64,000 bases of DNA from Ashinkailepas kermadecensis. Its lineage: Eukaryota > Arthropoda > Thecostraca > Neolepadidae. This document shows, in pieces, positions 24,000-35,899 of the stretch. The translations under genes and the position numbers were made by a program. The stretch spans positions 134,001 through 198,000 of the forward strand of contig JAOTOM010003951.1 in assembly GCA_034440615.1 (NCBI GenBank), written 5' to 3'. Numbering within the stretch: the stretch's first letter is position 1; each line of letters starts with the position of its first letter. The notes beneath the pieces were generated by a model. That model did no database searches. It was not told the origin of the DNA and worked only from the letters and a program-made list of their open reading frames with translations.

Positions 24000-24850
24000 A
24001 CCTTTATCATGGAGAATTACCTGGAAAATAGGAGTATATATGCATGGGACCCTTCCAATAGAACCCCACAAGCAAACTATTCGTAACTCATTGACATCTG
24101 AAAATTATATGGTCAGGTCAGGTCATGCCATATTGTGAAGTCAAGTAAGTTCAAGTTTGAATATTTTCCGAAACATCACTTCTGACGTATGCCATTTGTT
24201 CCAAGAAGAACTGATGCGATACTGGAACATCTTTGTGAACTGTTCAGCGTATGACCTCGTGACAAGTCCCCAGGTCATGCTGAGACAATGCACACACTGA
24301 TAAGCTGACCGCTTCAGTCTTCGCCTGTATGCATTGCCTGAGAAGTAATTCAAAGGAATGGTCAAATGAGGTAAAATCAGTTTACCGTGCATGAGGTCAG
24401 GTCATCTTGTGTCATTCGTGTACCGTCCAATTACATGTCACACGACTTAGGTAGCGCTGCAACCGAATTCAGTTATCGCTTGGCGAGAAACAGCAACATT
24501 CTGCATCAAAAGGCATCGTGCAGAATATACATGATAAGTGACCTGACCTTGTCATTGGCCGTTGAAACATAAATTAACGCATAATGATTATTTCATTATC
24601 TGTATCATTCTTCGCATGGCAGCTTACCCCCAAATCAAATTCTCCCACTGAATATGTAAAAAACATACGGACATTGACCTGACTTCAGGTCAGAAAACAT
24701 GACTCTAATGATCATTTTCAGACTGGAATTTGTCCGTCGTGATGAAAGGACAGCATATTCTGAGTTTGGTGGTCATATGTTGCAGCCGTACTCTGATTGG
24801 CGGCACTTTGAATATGTTGAACCATAACTCCCTTTGACCCGTTGACGGTC
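24000..24850 (-). repeat. Dispersed repeat, copy 1 (inverse of 61145-61962)
   Basis: Read on the minus strand this segment aligns almost end to end with 61145-61962. Shared landmarks in order are ttgcaacatat, caaactcag-atgctgtc, tgcagaatgttg, gaattcggtt-cagcgc, tgattttacct-atttgacc, gtcacgaggtca, cagtatcgcatcagttc and catataatttt. Several AGGTCA/TGACCT half-sites lie inside. No transposase or reverse transcriptase frame is visible, so the class is unknown. Confidence 0.85.
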
Positions 24851-25089
24851 AATGCTCTTTGATAACCTAAACATGAAGTTCTTACAAGATATGCAAAATA
24901 GATGTATGACAAGCTATTATAAGTGTGGTGTCTCTGCGTCTATTCATTCTTCCTCTGTCGCTGAAAAAAAAACCTGAGGGGAGGGAGATGAAGGGGGCGG
25001 GGCGGCTCTTGAGAGCCCCCGAAACGTTAGGGTTAAGAATGTCAAGAGCCCAAGGGGCTTCGAACACAACTTTTCAGTCGCAGCCAAAC

Positions 25090-25134
25090 GAACTTCATTT
25101 GTACTGCCACCTGGTGGCAGGACAAATGAAGTTC
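25090..25134. repeat. Near-perfect hairpin, 22-bp arms, 1-nt loop
   Basis: Arms 25090-25111 and 25113-25134 match with a single mismatch around the central ccacctggtgg. Confidence 0.9.
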
Positions 25135-25197
25135 ACGTGTTCAAGTCCATGTTTATTCACGGTGCACACATCGTTTAGACATGCTGGAAAACTTAGA

Positions 25198-25518
25198 ATG
25201 CTTTTCGCTGTTTTAGGTCTCTTCACTGCTTCAGTAGCTGGCAGTGTCCCATTATTGCAAAGGTGGGGGTTCAACGGACCCCACCGAATTAACCTATCAG
25301 GTCAACTCTTGGGACCCAACGATATTGTGATAGTGTTTTTGAATTGCAAGCAGCTGAGAGAAATGGACTGTCATGTGACTCTGGGGAGAAGTATCACACA
25401 GTCCAGCCCTCGTGTTCAGGGTTTGAAGCGGCAGTGCATGCTGGCCAACAATTATATAACCGCCTTCGAAGCAAAACCGGACTCTGAGGAAACAGCTCTT
25501 TTGAGATCATATTGTTGA
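25198..25518 (+). CDS. Hypothetical small secreted protein
   Basis: From the ATG at 25198 a 106-codon frame begins MLFAVLGLFTASVAGS, which fits a short signal peptide with cleavage after a small-residue motif. The remaining ~90 residues contain four Cys and no recognised domain. The frame also extends upstream to 24925 without a better start. The end of the frame runs into a perfect hairpin (25505-25531), and no promoter or splice site was recognised. It may well be a chance frame. Confidence 0.25.
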   Translation: MLFAVLGLFTASVAGSVPLLQRWGFNGPHRINLSGQLLGPNDIVIVFLNCKQLREMDCHVTLGRSITQSSPRVQGLKRQCMLANNYITAFEAKPDSEETALLRSYC

Positions 25519-25531
25519 GAACAATATGATC
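25505..25531. repeat. Perfect hairpin, 12-bp arms, 3-nt loop
   Basis: Arms 25505-25516 and 25520-25531 are exact reverse complements around gag. Confidence 0.9.
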
Positions 25532-25946
25532 CGACCGCAACGTCAGAAGTGTGAGCGGGTGAGTACGCTGGTCCGTGTCAAGGAACACATTCACATTCAC
25601 TTTCACAGTCTGGCCAATTCAGTCATCGAATGTCAAGCTTATTCGCGCTGTATAACGCATGCAGTTGACGTGTCCCTTACCCCCGATAACAACAGCAACA
25701 ACAACACCAACAACGAGTGTCTAGCTTCTGTCAATCGTGTGCAGCGAGTGGAGTAGGACCTATTGCAGGAATAAGGAGCAGGACTTTCGACAGCCTTATT
25801 TGTCAGCTAGACAGCACTCGGCCTCTTGGTCAGCTTGACAGCACTTTCTTTCGGAACAATCAGGCCTTTTCATCGCCGATCTTGTGGCGAATCCGAGCCG
25901 CCACAAGCGCGTACCAGTGCGGATCGCCAGCGCCTCTGCCATCACA

Positions 25947-26236
25947 CTGTACCGCATGCTGTACCGCATGCTGTACCGCATGCTGTACCGCATGCTGTAC
26001 CGCATGCTGTACCGCATGCTGTACCGCATGCTGTACCGCATGCTGTACCGCATGCTGTACCGCATGCTGTACCGCACGCTGTACCGCATGCTGTACCGCA
26101 TGGTGTACCGCATGGTGTACCGCATGCTGTACCGCACGCTGTACCGCATGCTGTACCGCATGCTGTACCGCATGGTGTACCGCATGGTGTACCGCATGCT
26201 GTACCGCATGCTGTACCGCATGGTGTACCGCATGCT
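25947..26236 (+). repeat. 12-bp minisatellite, about 24 copies
   Basis: Unit accgcatgctgt with variants accgcatggtgt and accgcacgctgt. With a period of four codons and no stops, the surrounding open frames translate it as four-residue repeats in most frames; none is supported as protein. Most units contain the self-complementary gcatgc. Confidence 0.95.
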
Positions 26237-26735
26237 TTTTCTACGTGAGTCGTACAGAATAACATGCAGGATAACGCGCATGATAATGGTACAACGTTTG
26301 CGCATGATACAACGTACAGGATAACGTACGCGAGTTTGTGTAACGCGTGGAGGGTTCGTGTAGGACTATGCGGGCGATTCCGTGCAATATTTGGTTTCCT
26401 GTGGATCCTGCATGGAGTGTCCTGCACCAGCAATGCACGTGCAGTGCAATCCTGCAGCAGTCTGTGTTTCTCACTGGGGCACGGCGAGTAGTGGAAAGCT
26501 CACTGTCAACATTCTGGAACATTTTGCTGAATTTCGAACGCACATTTTTCTCAACAGCGGCCTCAATCAGCTGTTTGACGAATGCCCCCATTTCTGTTAC
26601 GCTGGCTTCCTTCATCTGAATCCTTGAATGTATTTGGACATGGTCGTGGAACGTGGCAGCAACTGCCGCAGGGTTATTATGCCGTTACAAATTCGGACGT
26701 TCTGCACCGTCTGCCGGACGCCAAGGCGGAAGTAC
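26237..26735. other. Spacer between arrays, no supported gene
   Basis: Begins with short degenerate repeats of aggataacg/cgcatgataatgg type (26270-26335). Overlapping short frames on both strands extend into the neighbouring arrays. Confidence 0.5.
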
Positions 26736-26739
26736 GGGG

Positions 26740-27032
26740 CCGAGATGGAGGTACGGGGCCGAGGCGGAGGTACGTGGCCGAGGCGGAGGTACGTGACCGA
26801 GGCGGAGGTACGGGGTCCGAGGCGGAGGTACGTGACCGAGGCGGAGGTACGGGGCCGAGGCGGAGGTACGAGGCCGAGGCGGAGGTACGGGGCCGAGGCG
26901 GAGGTACGGGGCCGAGGCGGAGGTACGGGGCCGAGGCGGAGGTACGTGACCGAGGCGGAGGTACGGGGCCGAGGCGGAGGTACGTGACCGAGGCGGAGGT
27001 ACGGGGCCGAGGCGGAGGTACGAGGCCGGACG
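26740..27032 (+). repeat. 19-bp minisatellite, about 15 copies
   Basis: Unit gaggcggaggtacggggcc with gtggcc and gtgacc variants. The period is not a multiple of three, so the long open frames through it cycle through all three frames. Confidence 0.95.
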
Positions 27033-27221
27033 CAGAGTGACGCCGCCTTCCTCGCCCCAAATGAGGTCTTCCTACGCCCACGCTGTGGGAGAACGATGTC
27101 GGATTGCTGCTGCCCTGGATCCGTCCCTGATGCCCTGCTCTGGATCCGCCTCTGGCGCCCAGTCCCCTGCACTGGAGGCATCCGCAAATTCTGGATGCCA
27201 TTGCGAGCTAACTCGTGCATG

Positions 27222-29270
27222 ATACTCATGCCCACAGGACCGAGCAGGACAACCCTGCACGTCACAAATGAAGCATCGTGTCATAGATGATCACCATAGA
27301 TGATCCTGCAGAATTGTACTATGATACTCATGCCTACTGGACCGAGCAGGACAACCCTGCACGTCACAAATGAAGCATCGTGTCATAGATGATCACCATA
27401 GATGATCCTGCAGAATTGTACTCATGATACTCATGCCTACTGGACCGAGCAGGACAACCCTGCACGTCACAAATGAAGCATCGTGTCATAGATGATCACC
27501 ATAGATGATCCTGCAGAATTGTACTCATGATACTCATGCCTACTGGACCGAGCAGGACAACCCTGCACGTCACAAATGAAGCATCGTGTCATAGATGATC
27601 ACCATAGATGATCCTGCAGAATTGTACTCATGATACTCATGCCTACTGGACCGAGCAGGACAACCCTGCACGTCACAAATGAAGCATCGTGTCATAGATG
27701 ATCACCGTAGATGATCCTGCACAATTGTACTCATGATACTCATGCCTACTGGACCGAGCAGGACAACCCTGCACGTCACAAATGAAGCATCGTGTCATAG
27801 ATGATCACCATAGATGATCCTGCAGAATTGTACTCATGATACTCATGCCTACTGGACCGAGCAGGACAACCCTGCACGTCACAAATGAAGCATCGTGTCA
27901 TAGATGATCACCATAGATGATCCTGCAGAATTGTACTCATGATACTCATGCCTACTGGACCGAGCAGGACAACCCTGCACGTCACAAATGAAGCATCGTG
28001 TCATAGATGATCACCATAGATGATCCTGCAGAATTGTACTCATGATACTCATGCCTACTGGACCGAGCAGGACAACCCTGCACGTCACAAATGAAGCATC
28101 GTGTCATAGATGATCACCGTGATGATCCTGCACAATTGTACTCATGATACTCATGCCTACTGGACCGAGCAGGACAACCCTGCACGTCACAAATGAAGCA
28201 TCGTGTCATAGATGATCACCATAGATGATCCTGCGATTGTACTCATGATACTCATGCCTACTGGACCGAGCAGGACAACCCTGCACGTCACAAATGAAGC
28301 ATCGTGTCATAGATGATCACCATAGATGATCCTGCAGAATTGTACTCATGATACTCATGCCTACTGGACCGAGCAGGACAACCCTGCACGTCACAAATGA
28401 AGCATCGTGTCATAGATGATCACCATAGATGATCCTGCAGAATTGTACTCATGATACTCATGCCTACTGGACCGAGCAGGACAACCCTGCACGTCACAAA
28501 TGAAGCATCGTGTCATAGATGATCACCGTAGATGATCCTGCACAATTGTACTCATGATACTCATGCCTACTGGACCGAGCAGGACAACCCTGCACGTCAC
28601 AAATGAAGCATCGTGTCATAGATGATCACCGTAGATGATCCTGCACAATTGTACTCATGATACTCATGCCTACTGGACCGAGCAGGACAACCCTGCACGT
28701 CACAAATGAAGCATCGTGTCATAGATGATCACCGTAGATGATCCTGCACAATTGTACTCATGATACTCATGCCTACTGGACCGAGCAGGACAACCCTGCA
28801 CGTCACAAATGAAGCATCGTGTCATAGATGATCACCATAGATGATCCTGCAGAATTGTACTCATGATACTCATGCCTACTGGACCGAGCAGGACAACCCT
28901 GCACGTCACAAATGAAGCATCGTGTCATAGATGATCACCATAGATGATCCTGCAGAATTGTACTCATGATACTCATGCCTACTGGACCGAGCAGGACAAC
29001 CCTGCACGTCACAAATGAAGCATCGTGTCATAGATGATCACCGTAGATGATCCTGCACAATTGTACTCATGATACTCATGCCTACTGGACCGAGCAGGAC
29101 AACCCTGCACGTCACAAATGAAGCATGGTGTCATAGATGATCACCGTAGATGATCCTGCACAATTGTACTCATGATACTCATGCCTACTGGACCGAGCAG
29201 GACAACCCTGCACGTCACAAATGAAGCATCGTGTCATAGATGATCACCATACATGATCCTGCAGAATTCC
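27222..29270 (+). repeat. 103-bp tandem array, about 20 copies
   Basis: Very homogeneous units anchored on gcctactggaccgagcagg and catcgtgtcatagatgatca, spaced 103 bp. Two linked subtypes occur: ccatagat with tgcagaatt, and ccgtagat with tgcacaatt. By eye, copies 5, 9, 13, 14, 15, 18 and 19 are the second type. No open frame of note. Confidence 0.95.
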
Positions 29271-29354
29271 TCTACAGGGCTGGAACAATCTACAAATCAG
29301 TCCAGCAGGATGCTTGCTGTCCTACCGGATTTCATCTGGGTCCTCCAGGACACT

Positions 29355-29505
29355 TCAGAACCCTGAAGGAATTTCAGAACCTCCAGGACATTTCAGAACC
29401 TCCAGGACATTTCAGGACCTGCCGGACATTTCAGGACCTCCAGGACATTTCAAGACCTTCATCCAGGACATTTCAAGACCTCCAGGACATTTCAGGCTTG
29501 CTTGC
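29355..29505 (+). repeat. 19-bp minisatellite, about 7 copies
   Basis: Unit cctccaggacatttcagga with small variants; one unit carries a 4-bp insertion. Confidence 0.9.
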
Positions 29506-29509
29506 AGGG

Positions 29510-30170
29510 TCTTTGATGTCCTAAATGATTGCACTATAATCATGCAGGACATCTCGACCACGACGGCCGCGCCGACCCGGGCTTTAGCTAGCTATCCTGG
29601 CTATCTATTTAGTCAGGCGACTAGCGAGACCATATAATATGGTAAGCTGGTATGATAGCAGCACACGCCTACGTTATATCTAATGCCTCTTCAACACTGG
29701 CTGCGAGGTTTTGTAAGGAATGGGCAAATACTTTCGAAGATATAACTTTCGAAGATATAACTATTGAATATATAACTATCGAATATCTCACCTTGCTCTC
29801 TATGCTAGTATAATATGTACCATAATATATATACTAGGATATATTATATATTATATTATATATAATATACCATATAACATGTTATGTAGTATATAATAGC
29901 TGAAGTCCAACACGCTACTGTGTTACAATGCTGAGGAAATGTCTCCCAAATCTACTCATCGAGCGGCTCTAGATCAAAGCAGAGCGTCACATGTTTGCAC
30001 CATGTGCACACAAATTATCTTGGGAAAAGTCACCTTCAAGATAGTCTGCCAAAGGATCCAGAAGCTCCATACCGAAAATCACACTGGGTGGGTTGAAACG
30101 CATGCTGCTCCCGTTATGGAATTACATTAGTATTCAGTAATGTTCATTTGCAGGCCTATTATTGGACCTA
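29510..30170. other. AT-rich spacer
   Basis: Short gaagatataactttc/gaatatataactatc repeats (about 29735-29790) are followed by an AT-rich ata/tat tract (29815-29900). No gene is seen. Confidence 0.55.
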
Positions 30171-30177
30171 TTGTCTG

Positions 30178-30480
30178 CATATAGCCTCTGGTTAGCTCGG
30201 TGGATAAAGCACTGACTTGCAACGGCTTCCGCTCTTAAGCACGACTGGTGCGGGTCGCTCCACGCGCTCTCTATTAACGCCTCCGGATGGGATGACCAGC
30301 TGGCAACTGTTCAGATAATGTCAGGGGTGCAAACACCATGCGGCCGTGCCCGACTGTGGGTGCGCTAAGGTCTCGGTCAAAATTGTGTCACACGACTGAA
30401 ATCTCCAGATCTGGAGCTGGGTTCAGGATCAATGCAACAAGCTTGAGCTTGGCATTGGCACGGATTCTGTAAATTCTCAC
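30178..30480 (+). repeat. tRNA-derived SINE-like fragment
   Basis: Starts with a tRNA-like 5' half, ctggttagctcggtggat, whose tagctcggtgg fits a pol III A box. About 50 bp later gtgcgggtcgctcc resembles a decayed B box. The following ~200 bp are unrelated to tRNA, as in SINE bodies. It does not fold as a functional tRNA. Confidence 0.55.
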
Positions 30481-31540
30481 AAATTACGAATCGAACGATT
30501 TTTATAGGAGGGCAAATCACGGCTGCGTTTCTCCCGCACACCATGTTATGTCATCTGACGTCATCTTGGAACATGAATTCGCGTTAGGCGTGAGACGCAA
30601 TGTTAACACGCGCACTGGAGGGGGGGGGGGGCGAAATCCGCCCACCCCTCCGGTTTTTCGCAAATAACTGCACATTTTACCGGTCGATATACGCAAGTTT
30701 CGGTATACCTGCTTAGAAATGAACGGCGCGTCGTTTAAAGTACGAAAAATGGAAAAAACGGCCGAATATTTTTCAAGTTAGGGGCCGCTAAATTCAAAAA
30801 ATGTTATAGCGCCAGACCACAAAAATCGGCGCTGATGCGTTTCCAGTATACTGACAAAAGGGAAGTGTTATAGGCAACACTAGCGACTTGTTTGATGCAT
30901 ATTGATATGCTGTATAGTTTCAAGGTCATGTTAGGTCACCAAGGTCAAGTTAGGTCAAGTTCATGATAGGTTAAGGGAACCAAACTTGATCAACTGGAAT
31001 GTTGCCATAAATGCACTACTGGTTGTCATTTGTACTGTTTGTCATTGCGTTTCCATACTTTATTCATGTACTTCACTCCCTTCTTCACGAAGCCGATTGC
31101 TCCGAGCTGCCCGACGGAGCAGTCGGGCGGGCGGCCGGTTCCGGTAACTGGAACAGGTAGCTGACCTGATAAAGTGGTGCTATATAGGTGACCTGAGGCC
31201 AAATGTTGGGTCTAGCATCTGCATTGCATCATTAGTAATGCCCAAAACATCATTGATGCCCATTTTTGAGCATTTAAACACAATCGCAGCGATCCATAAC
31301 GATGACAAGCCAAGCAACGCAAAACCGGAAAATGTTGCCACTCTGACCTCATTTGACCTTGAAAATATTGACCTAAGGTCACGAAAATTGCACACAATAG
31401 AGTTCACTACCGTGCCCATCCACCCTGCGAATTTCGTTCCTCCAGCTTTACTAGGAGCCGAGATCTTATGGGGGGGGGGGGCGGAATCCCCCCCCCCCCC
31501 TCCAGTGCGCGTAATTCTCAGAGGCCCTCCAGGGCGCATG
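30481..31540. other. Spacer with two G/C homopolymer junctions in inverted orientation
   Basis: A G-run at about 30619-30634 is preceded by acgcgcactgga. The reverse complement of the same junction (tccagtgcgcgt) follows the C-run at about 31488-31502, so the two are inverted copies of one repeat end. Several AGGTCA/TGACCT motifs occur at 30920-30960 and 31348-31385. No gene is supported. Confidence 0.5.
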
Positions 31541-32400
31541 TTAATGCGGACATCGGGGATCTCCAGTAAGGAAAGAAAACGTGATGTTCGTGATGTCATT
31601 CAAGAACTCTAAAATAAGCGCCTGCGACAATCGCGACTGGATGCCCACTGGTGTAACATAGATTATATTAAATACTGTTTTGGCCGCCTCCTTCGTATGA
31701 TTGTATAGGCCTGTATTGTGCAGCCGATAATGTTGTACCCCGTAAACCAGCCGGCCTGTCGCCCCGAAACTGTAACGCGCCAAGCAACTGGTTAACCGGC
31801 CGCCCGGCCCACCGAACACGTAGTCAGCGTTCTGGGACCGTGGTCCCGCGACGGCTGACGTCAACGACGCAGTGCCTGTCGTCATGCTGGCCGCGTCCCC
31901 AGAGCCCGATATCTGGCCGCGTCCCGAGACCCCCGATGTCTCAGCTTCCTGAAATGTCGAGCTGCGTCGGTCTGTCGCGGTCGGCCGCTTCTGTAAGTTG
32001 AATAACTGTCTTTCGGCCTCTAAATTCAGAACGTGTAGCATTTACTGTCGGCGGTCTCATGAAAAATTTTGCAAACGTCCTTCTGAAACGTGCGAATTGC
32101 TGTTTACTGCCGTTAATTTGCTTTAACTACTGCACAATGCATTCAGTACAGAGTCACAAAACATTCGGGAGTTGCGCTACAACTGGAGCCTTAGACCGGA
32201 TCAGGTTTCAACTACAACTGGCACCGTCACGTCGGATCAACAAGCAGTGAGTCCGGGCAAATTCTGAAATTCTTCCAAAAATATTCGTTTCAGTTTTGAC
32301 CACCACTATAGAACTGTCATAAAATTGTATACTAGTGCTCAATGTTCGCTGTGTACTGAGTACTGTACGTGTGAATTATGATGTGAGCTGGGATACTTTA
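31541..32400. other. Spacer with an unrecognised minus-strand frame
   Basis: A 166-codon minus-strand frame (31541-32041) has no recognised domain. Plausible composition in its middle part is the only argument for it, so it is not called as a gene. Confidence 0.4.
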
Positions 32401-32403
32401 TAG

Positions 32404-33975
32404 AAACTATTTCTCCACAAAATATGTGGAAACCAAAATTTGGTAACCCATTGAAAAATAAGTGAAGTAAAGAACACATGATTGAGATTACATTTGAGAT
32501 ACTTGCCGATAGCTTTAATACAATTAGAATGGAAATGGGAGCTCCGGGCATGAGTCAGAATATAAACCCCTTTGCTGGGGAAAGCCACTATAAACTTTGT
32601 GTTTGGCTAAAACAATTAGACCGCATTAGATACGCCATGGATGACGAACAAATAAGAATAATATGCATGAAAACTCTCAGTGGACCTGCAGCGGAATTTT
32701 ATAAAGTGAATTGACGTGGGAAACTTGACGTGGGCAGAGATCAAGGAAGTAGTGAAAGAAAGATACTCAGACCTTTCGGACCAGAATTGCTCCCAGAAAT
32801 CTTAGAGAAAATTTAAGCAGCATAGTGCTGAACTTGTGCAAAACTTCTGTGAGAGGTTGCTCACTAGCCAGGGAGGCTTACACCGACTAGGAGAGCCCCA
32901 CCACTCAGGACATCCTCAGACGTGTTTAACAAAGGAGTGCAAAGCAACCAGCTGGCCAGTAAATTATATTGGCATCAATTTAGAAACCTGGAGGAAGCAA
33001 ATCAGTTCGCAGTGTGCGAGCAACAGCTGGATCGTACGTTGGAACTGTGTATGGGAGTTCGAAAGCGAGACGACGAGCTGTTGTAAATTGATACAGTTCT
33101 CCCAGAAGTAGGAAACGATAGGATGGACAAGCTATAAAAATTAGTATTGGGAATGGGACAACCGTTGGAAAAATTAGCAGCCAACTATTTCTCCACCAAA
33201 AAAAATAGCGAAACCAAACTTTTATAATCCGCTGAAAAATAAGTAAAGTAAGGAAACATGAATCAAATTACATTTGAGCGACTTACCGACAGCTTTAATA
33301 AAATTATAATGGAAATGCGAGCTCAAGGCATCAGCCAGAACATACAACTTTTTTCCGGGAGAGCCACCATAAATTACGCAGTTGGCTAAAACAATTAGAC
33401 CGTATCAGCTACTCGATGGATGACGAACAAATCAGAATATCATGCTTGAAAACTCTCAGTGGACTTTCAGCGGAATACTTTAGAAAGAATACTTTCGCAC
33501 CCACCCAACTTGACGTTAACAGAGATTATGCAAGTAATGCAAGAAAGATGCTCAGACCTTTCGGGCCAGAAATGCTCCCAGGAATCCTTGCGAAAACTGA
33601 AGCAGCATAGAGCTGAACTTGTGCAAAACTTCAGTGAGAGGTTGCTCACTCTGGCCAGGGAGGCTTACACCGATGTGGACAGCCCCACAACTCTGGAAAT
33701 TCTGCTCGCGGTTTCCAACATGGGTGTACAAAGCGGCAAGCTGGCCAGTAAATTATACAGGCACAAATCTAGGAACTTAGAAGAGGCCATTCAGTTCGCA
33801 GTGCGCGAACAACATTTGGACAGGACAGTGGAGCTATGTCGAGGCGTACAGAAACATCATGACAGGCCGATGGAAATAGACACAGTTCGTCCAGAAGTAG
33901 GAAACTATAGGATAGACAACCTATAAAAAAATAGTATTGGCAGTGGCACAAACGGTATAAAATTAGCAGCACAAA
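32404..33975 (+). repeat. Tandem duplication of a ~780-bp gag-containing segment
   Basis: Copy A (about 32404-33180) and copy B (about 33181-33975) align along their length. Each begins with aactatttctcc, then gaaaaataagt-aagta, and ends with a tataaaaa-tagtattgg block followed by aaaattagcagc. They differ by many substitutions and indels, so the duplication is old. Confidence 0.85.
32478..33130 (+). pseudogene. Retroelement gag-like, copy A, broken
   Basis: The frame opens at ATG 32478 and contains WLKQLDRIRYAMDDEQIRI followed by KTLSGPAAEFY, a capsid-like pattern of LTR-retrotransposon Gag proteins. It stops at 32714. Homology to copy B continues in shifted frames through the QHSAELVQNFCERLL-like region to about 33130. 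No protease or polymerase follows. A decayed insertion. Confidence 0.65.
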
Positions 33976-34245
33976 AACCAGAAGTACCACAGCCGCCGAG
34001 CCAACCTCAGCCCGCGTATTTCACCCGTCCGACCCACAGCATCCCAGACCGCCACGACCCTACGCCCCAGGACCTAACCACGGACCCCTCCGCCGCGCTA
34101 TCCTGCTGGCCCCAGAAGGTGGAATCCACAGCAGCCACGCCCCCCATTTCAGTGGACTTCTGATGGAAAACCCATGTGCGTTTTTTGTAACCGTGTAGGT
34201 CACATCGGTCGCCAGTGCCGCCCCCCGCCAAAACCCCCCTAAACA
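33258..34245 (+). pseudogene. Retroelement gag-like, copy B, with CCHC zinc knuckle
   Basis: The start and capsid-like N-terminal part are frameshifted. A longer open stretch (33459-33926) then carries KQHRAELVQNFSERLLTLAR and a region ending EQHLDRTVELC. In another frame further on, about 34171-34212, the residues CVFCNRVGHIGRQC form a C-x2-C-x4-H-x4-C nucleocapsid knuckle. This ordering, capsid then knuckle, is typical of Gag. No LTR or pol is seen. Broken by several frameshifts. Confidence 0.7.
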
Positions 34246-34260
34246 GGGGAAAATCTAAAG

Positions 34261-34293
34261 AGCTCCATTGTGAATGACAACCACAATGGAGCT
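34261..34293. repeat. Perfect hairpin, 12-bp arms, 9-nt loop
   Basis: Arms 34261-34272 and 34282-34293 are exact reverse complements, located just 3' of the gag zinc-knuckle segment. Confidence 0.9.
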
Positions 34294-34564
34294 GAGAAAT
34301 CTCAGAGAAATGAACCACACAGGAAGGAAAGAAAAAATGGCAGAAAAATGGACCCAGAGAAACGTAAGTAAAAACAGGAACGTGTTCAACGACCAGTGTC
34401 CGGAGACTACGGCGAATACGGGTGACTGACTGCACATCGACACTGACCTGCTTGACCTGACATGAAAAGTGAACCAAACGAGGCAGAGATAATTGCTTCA
34501 AGTAAGTAAAAAAATCCAAGATTTGTACCCCAGTGATGCCGTTGACCACATCTCTTCCTTATAA

Positions 34565-34795
34565 TCAACCTTAGCATCTTCCTTAGAATCCTCTTTGGAA
34601 TCTTCCTTATAATCTCCCTTAGAATCTTCATTATAAACTTCATTATAATCTTCATTATAATATTCATTAGAATCTTCATTAGAATCGTCATTATAATCTT
34701 CACTAGAATCTTCATTATAATCTTCATTAGAATCTTCCTGAGAGTCTTCCTTGAAATCTTCCTTAAAATCTTCCTTAGGATCTTTCTTAGAACAA
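34565..34795 (-). repeat. 12-bp minisatellite (aatcttccttag type), about 19 copies
   Basis: Units such as aatcttcattat and aatcttccttag. On the minus strand it reads as Lys/Asn-Glu-Asp-Ser/Tyr repeats without a recognised gene around it. Confidence 0.85.
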
Positions 34796-35705
34796 AAGCG
34801 AGATTGGTGAAATTGACCGGCCACTCCCGCACTGCGTGAAGAAGAATAGGTGTCAGCGCTGTGCCGACTAACAGCTGACTTCGATATGCTTCCGAGACGT
34901 ATCGCCTTCTGTAGCTGCTAATATTTTGCACCTAAATACCACGAAGCTTTCATATGGTTTATTGAGCAACGTTTGCCTCCCGTGGTGGCGGGCATCAACA
35001 ATAATGATAAATAACTTCATATGCAAGGGGAATAACTTCATATGCAAGGGGAGTATTGTACGCTGACGTGGCGCAGGCCCAATTTGGCAGCAGACGCTGA
35101 TGCGAGAGACACGCCGATGTGACAAAGCCTGACGCCCGCACACAGCCGGCGAAACAGCTAACAAGCCGGACAGCGGCGGCACCGGCCAAACAGCTAACGA
35201 GCCGGACAGCGGCGGCGACGGCACCGGCCATGGTTCTGCGCGCGGCACCCGCACCGACGAACGCGCACTCACAAGATGGAGTATGCTATGTACAACAGCC
35301 GGCCATGAGTATTGGTAGGTACTCTGAGCTGATAATGCGCAACAGGTGGCGTTACCGGCACGCACACGCGCACACGCACACACGCGCACACGCACACACG
35401 CACTCACTGCCGCGCGGTGCCGCGCACCCGTCTGACTCTAGGGTGACGTCACCAGACACGTGGCGTCAGTGGGTGACGTCACCAGGTGGGTGACGCCCGC
35501 CGCGAGCGCGCGAGATGCGGCCGGCGGCGGGCGAGGCGGCGCGCCTAACTGGTGGCGCCGCCTATCCGCGCCGACGACGGCCGGCAGCGCCACCTGGCCG
35601 GGTTCTCACCGGCGCGCCGGTGGCACCGCCTGCGTCGCGCGTCGGCGCGGGCGGGAAACTGAGACTGCACGTCTCCACGGTGATGTGATCGGCGACGCTC
35701 CGCCC
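34796..35705. other. Spacer rich in CpG and CRE palindromes
   Basis: Holds a 21-bp direct duplicate at about 35024-35065, a (CA/CG)n microsatellite at about 35360-35402, and three tgacgtca-type motifs at 35441-35485. No supported gene. Confidence 0.5.
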
Positions 35706-35741
35706 GTGCTGTGACGTCACCAATGCGGTGACGTCACAGCA
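35441..35741. promoter_or_regulatory. CRE (TGACGTCA) cluster
   Basis: Palindromic gtgacgtcac occurs at about 35442, 35473, 35711 and 35728, with a related gacgcc variant between. The last two form a perfect 15-bp inverted repeat (35707-35721 and 35727-35741). CREB/ATF binding is the known reading of the motif; function here is untested. Confidence 0.4.
35707..35741. repeat. Perfect hairpin, 15-bp arms, 5-nt loop, made of two CREs
   Basis: Arms 35707-35721 and 35727-35741 are exact reverse complements around aatgc. Confidence 0.9.
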
Positions 35742-35773
35742 CAGGAAGCACCCGCCGGCACACGTACTTAGCC

Positions 35774-35782
35774 TTTCTCTCG

Positions 35783-35845
<63 letters not shown>

Positions 35846-35870
35846 GCACTCGCTCTCGCTCTCGCACGCG
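35774..35870. repeat. (CT)n microsatellite
   Basis: Long tctctctc tract interrupted by cg, just 3' (minus-strand sense) of the cuticle-like gene's stop codon. Confidence 0.95.
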
Positions 35871-35899
35871 GGCAATAAGTTAAGCGGGCGGGCGGCCGC

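Noticed and set aside
25100..25125. CTCF-like ccacctggtggcag site
   Set aside because: The match arises from the palindrome itself and lacks the usual core base pattern; not strong enough to call.
25796..26433. Several overlapping frames with four-residue repeats (RYSM, PHAV, CGTA types)
   Set aside because: Translations of a 12-bp minisatellite in different frames; no conserved flanking domain.
26582..27265. Arg/Gly/Glu-rich frames on both strands
   Set aside because: The 19-bp period cycles frames; they are repeat translations only.
27222..29270. CRISPR-like appearance of the 103-bp array
   Set aside because: Units are contiguous without unique spacers, and the context is eukaryotic.
35024..35065. 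Resemblance of ataacttcatatgc repeats to loxP arms
   Set aside because: It is a simple 21-bp direct duplication without inverted arms or the right spacer; similarity is coincidental.
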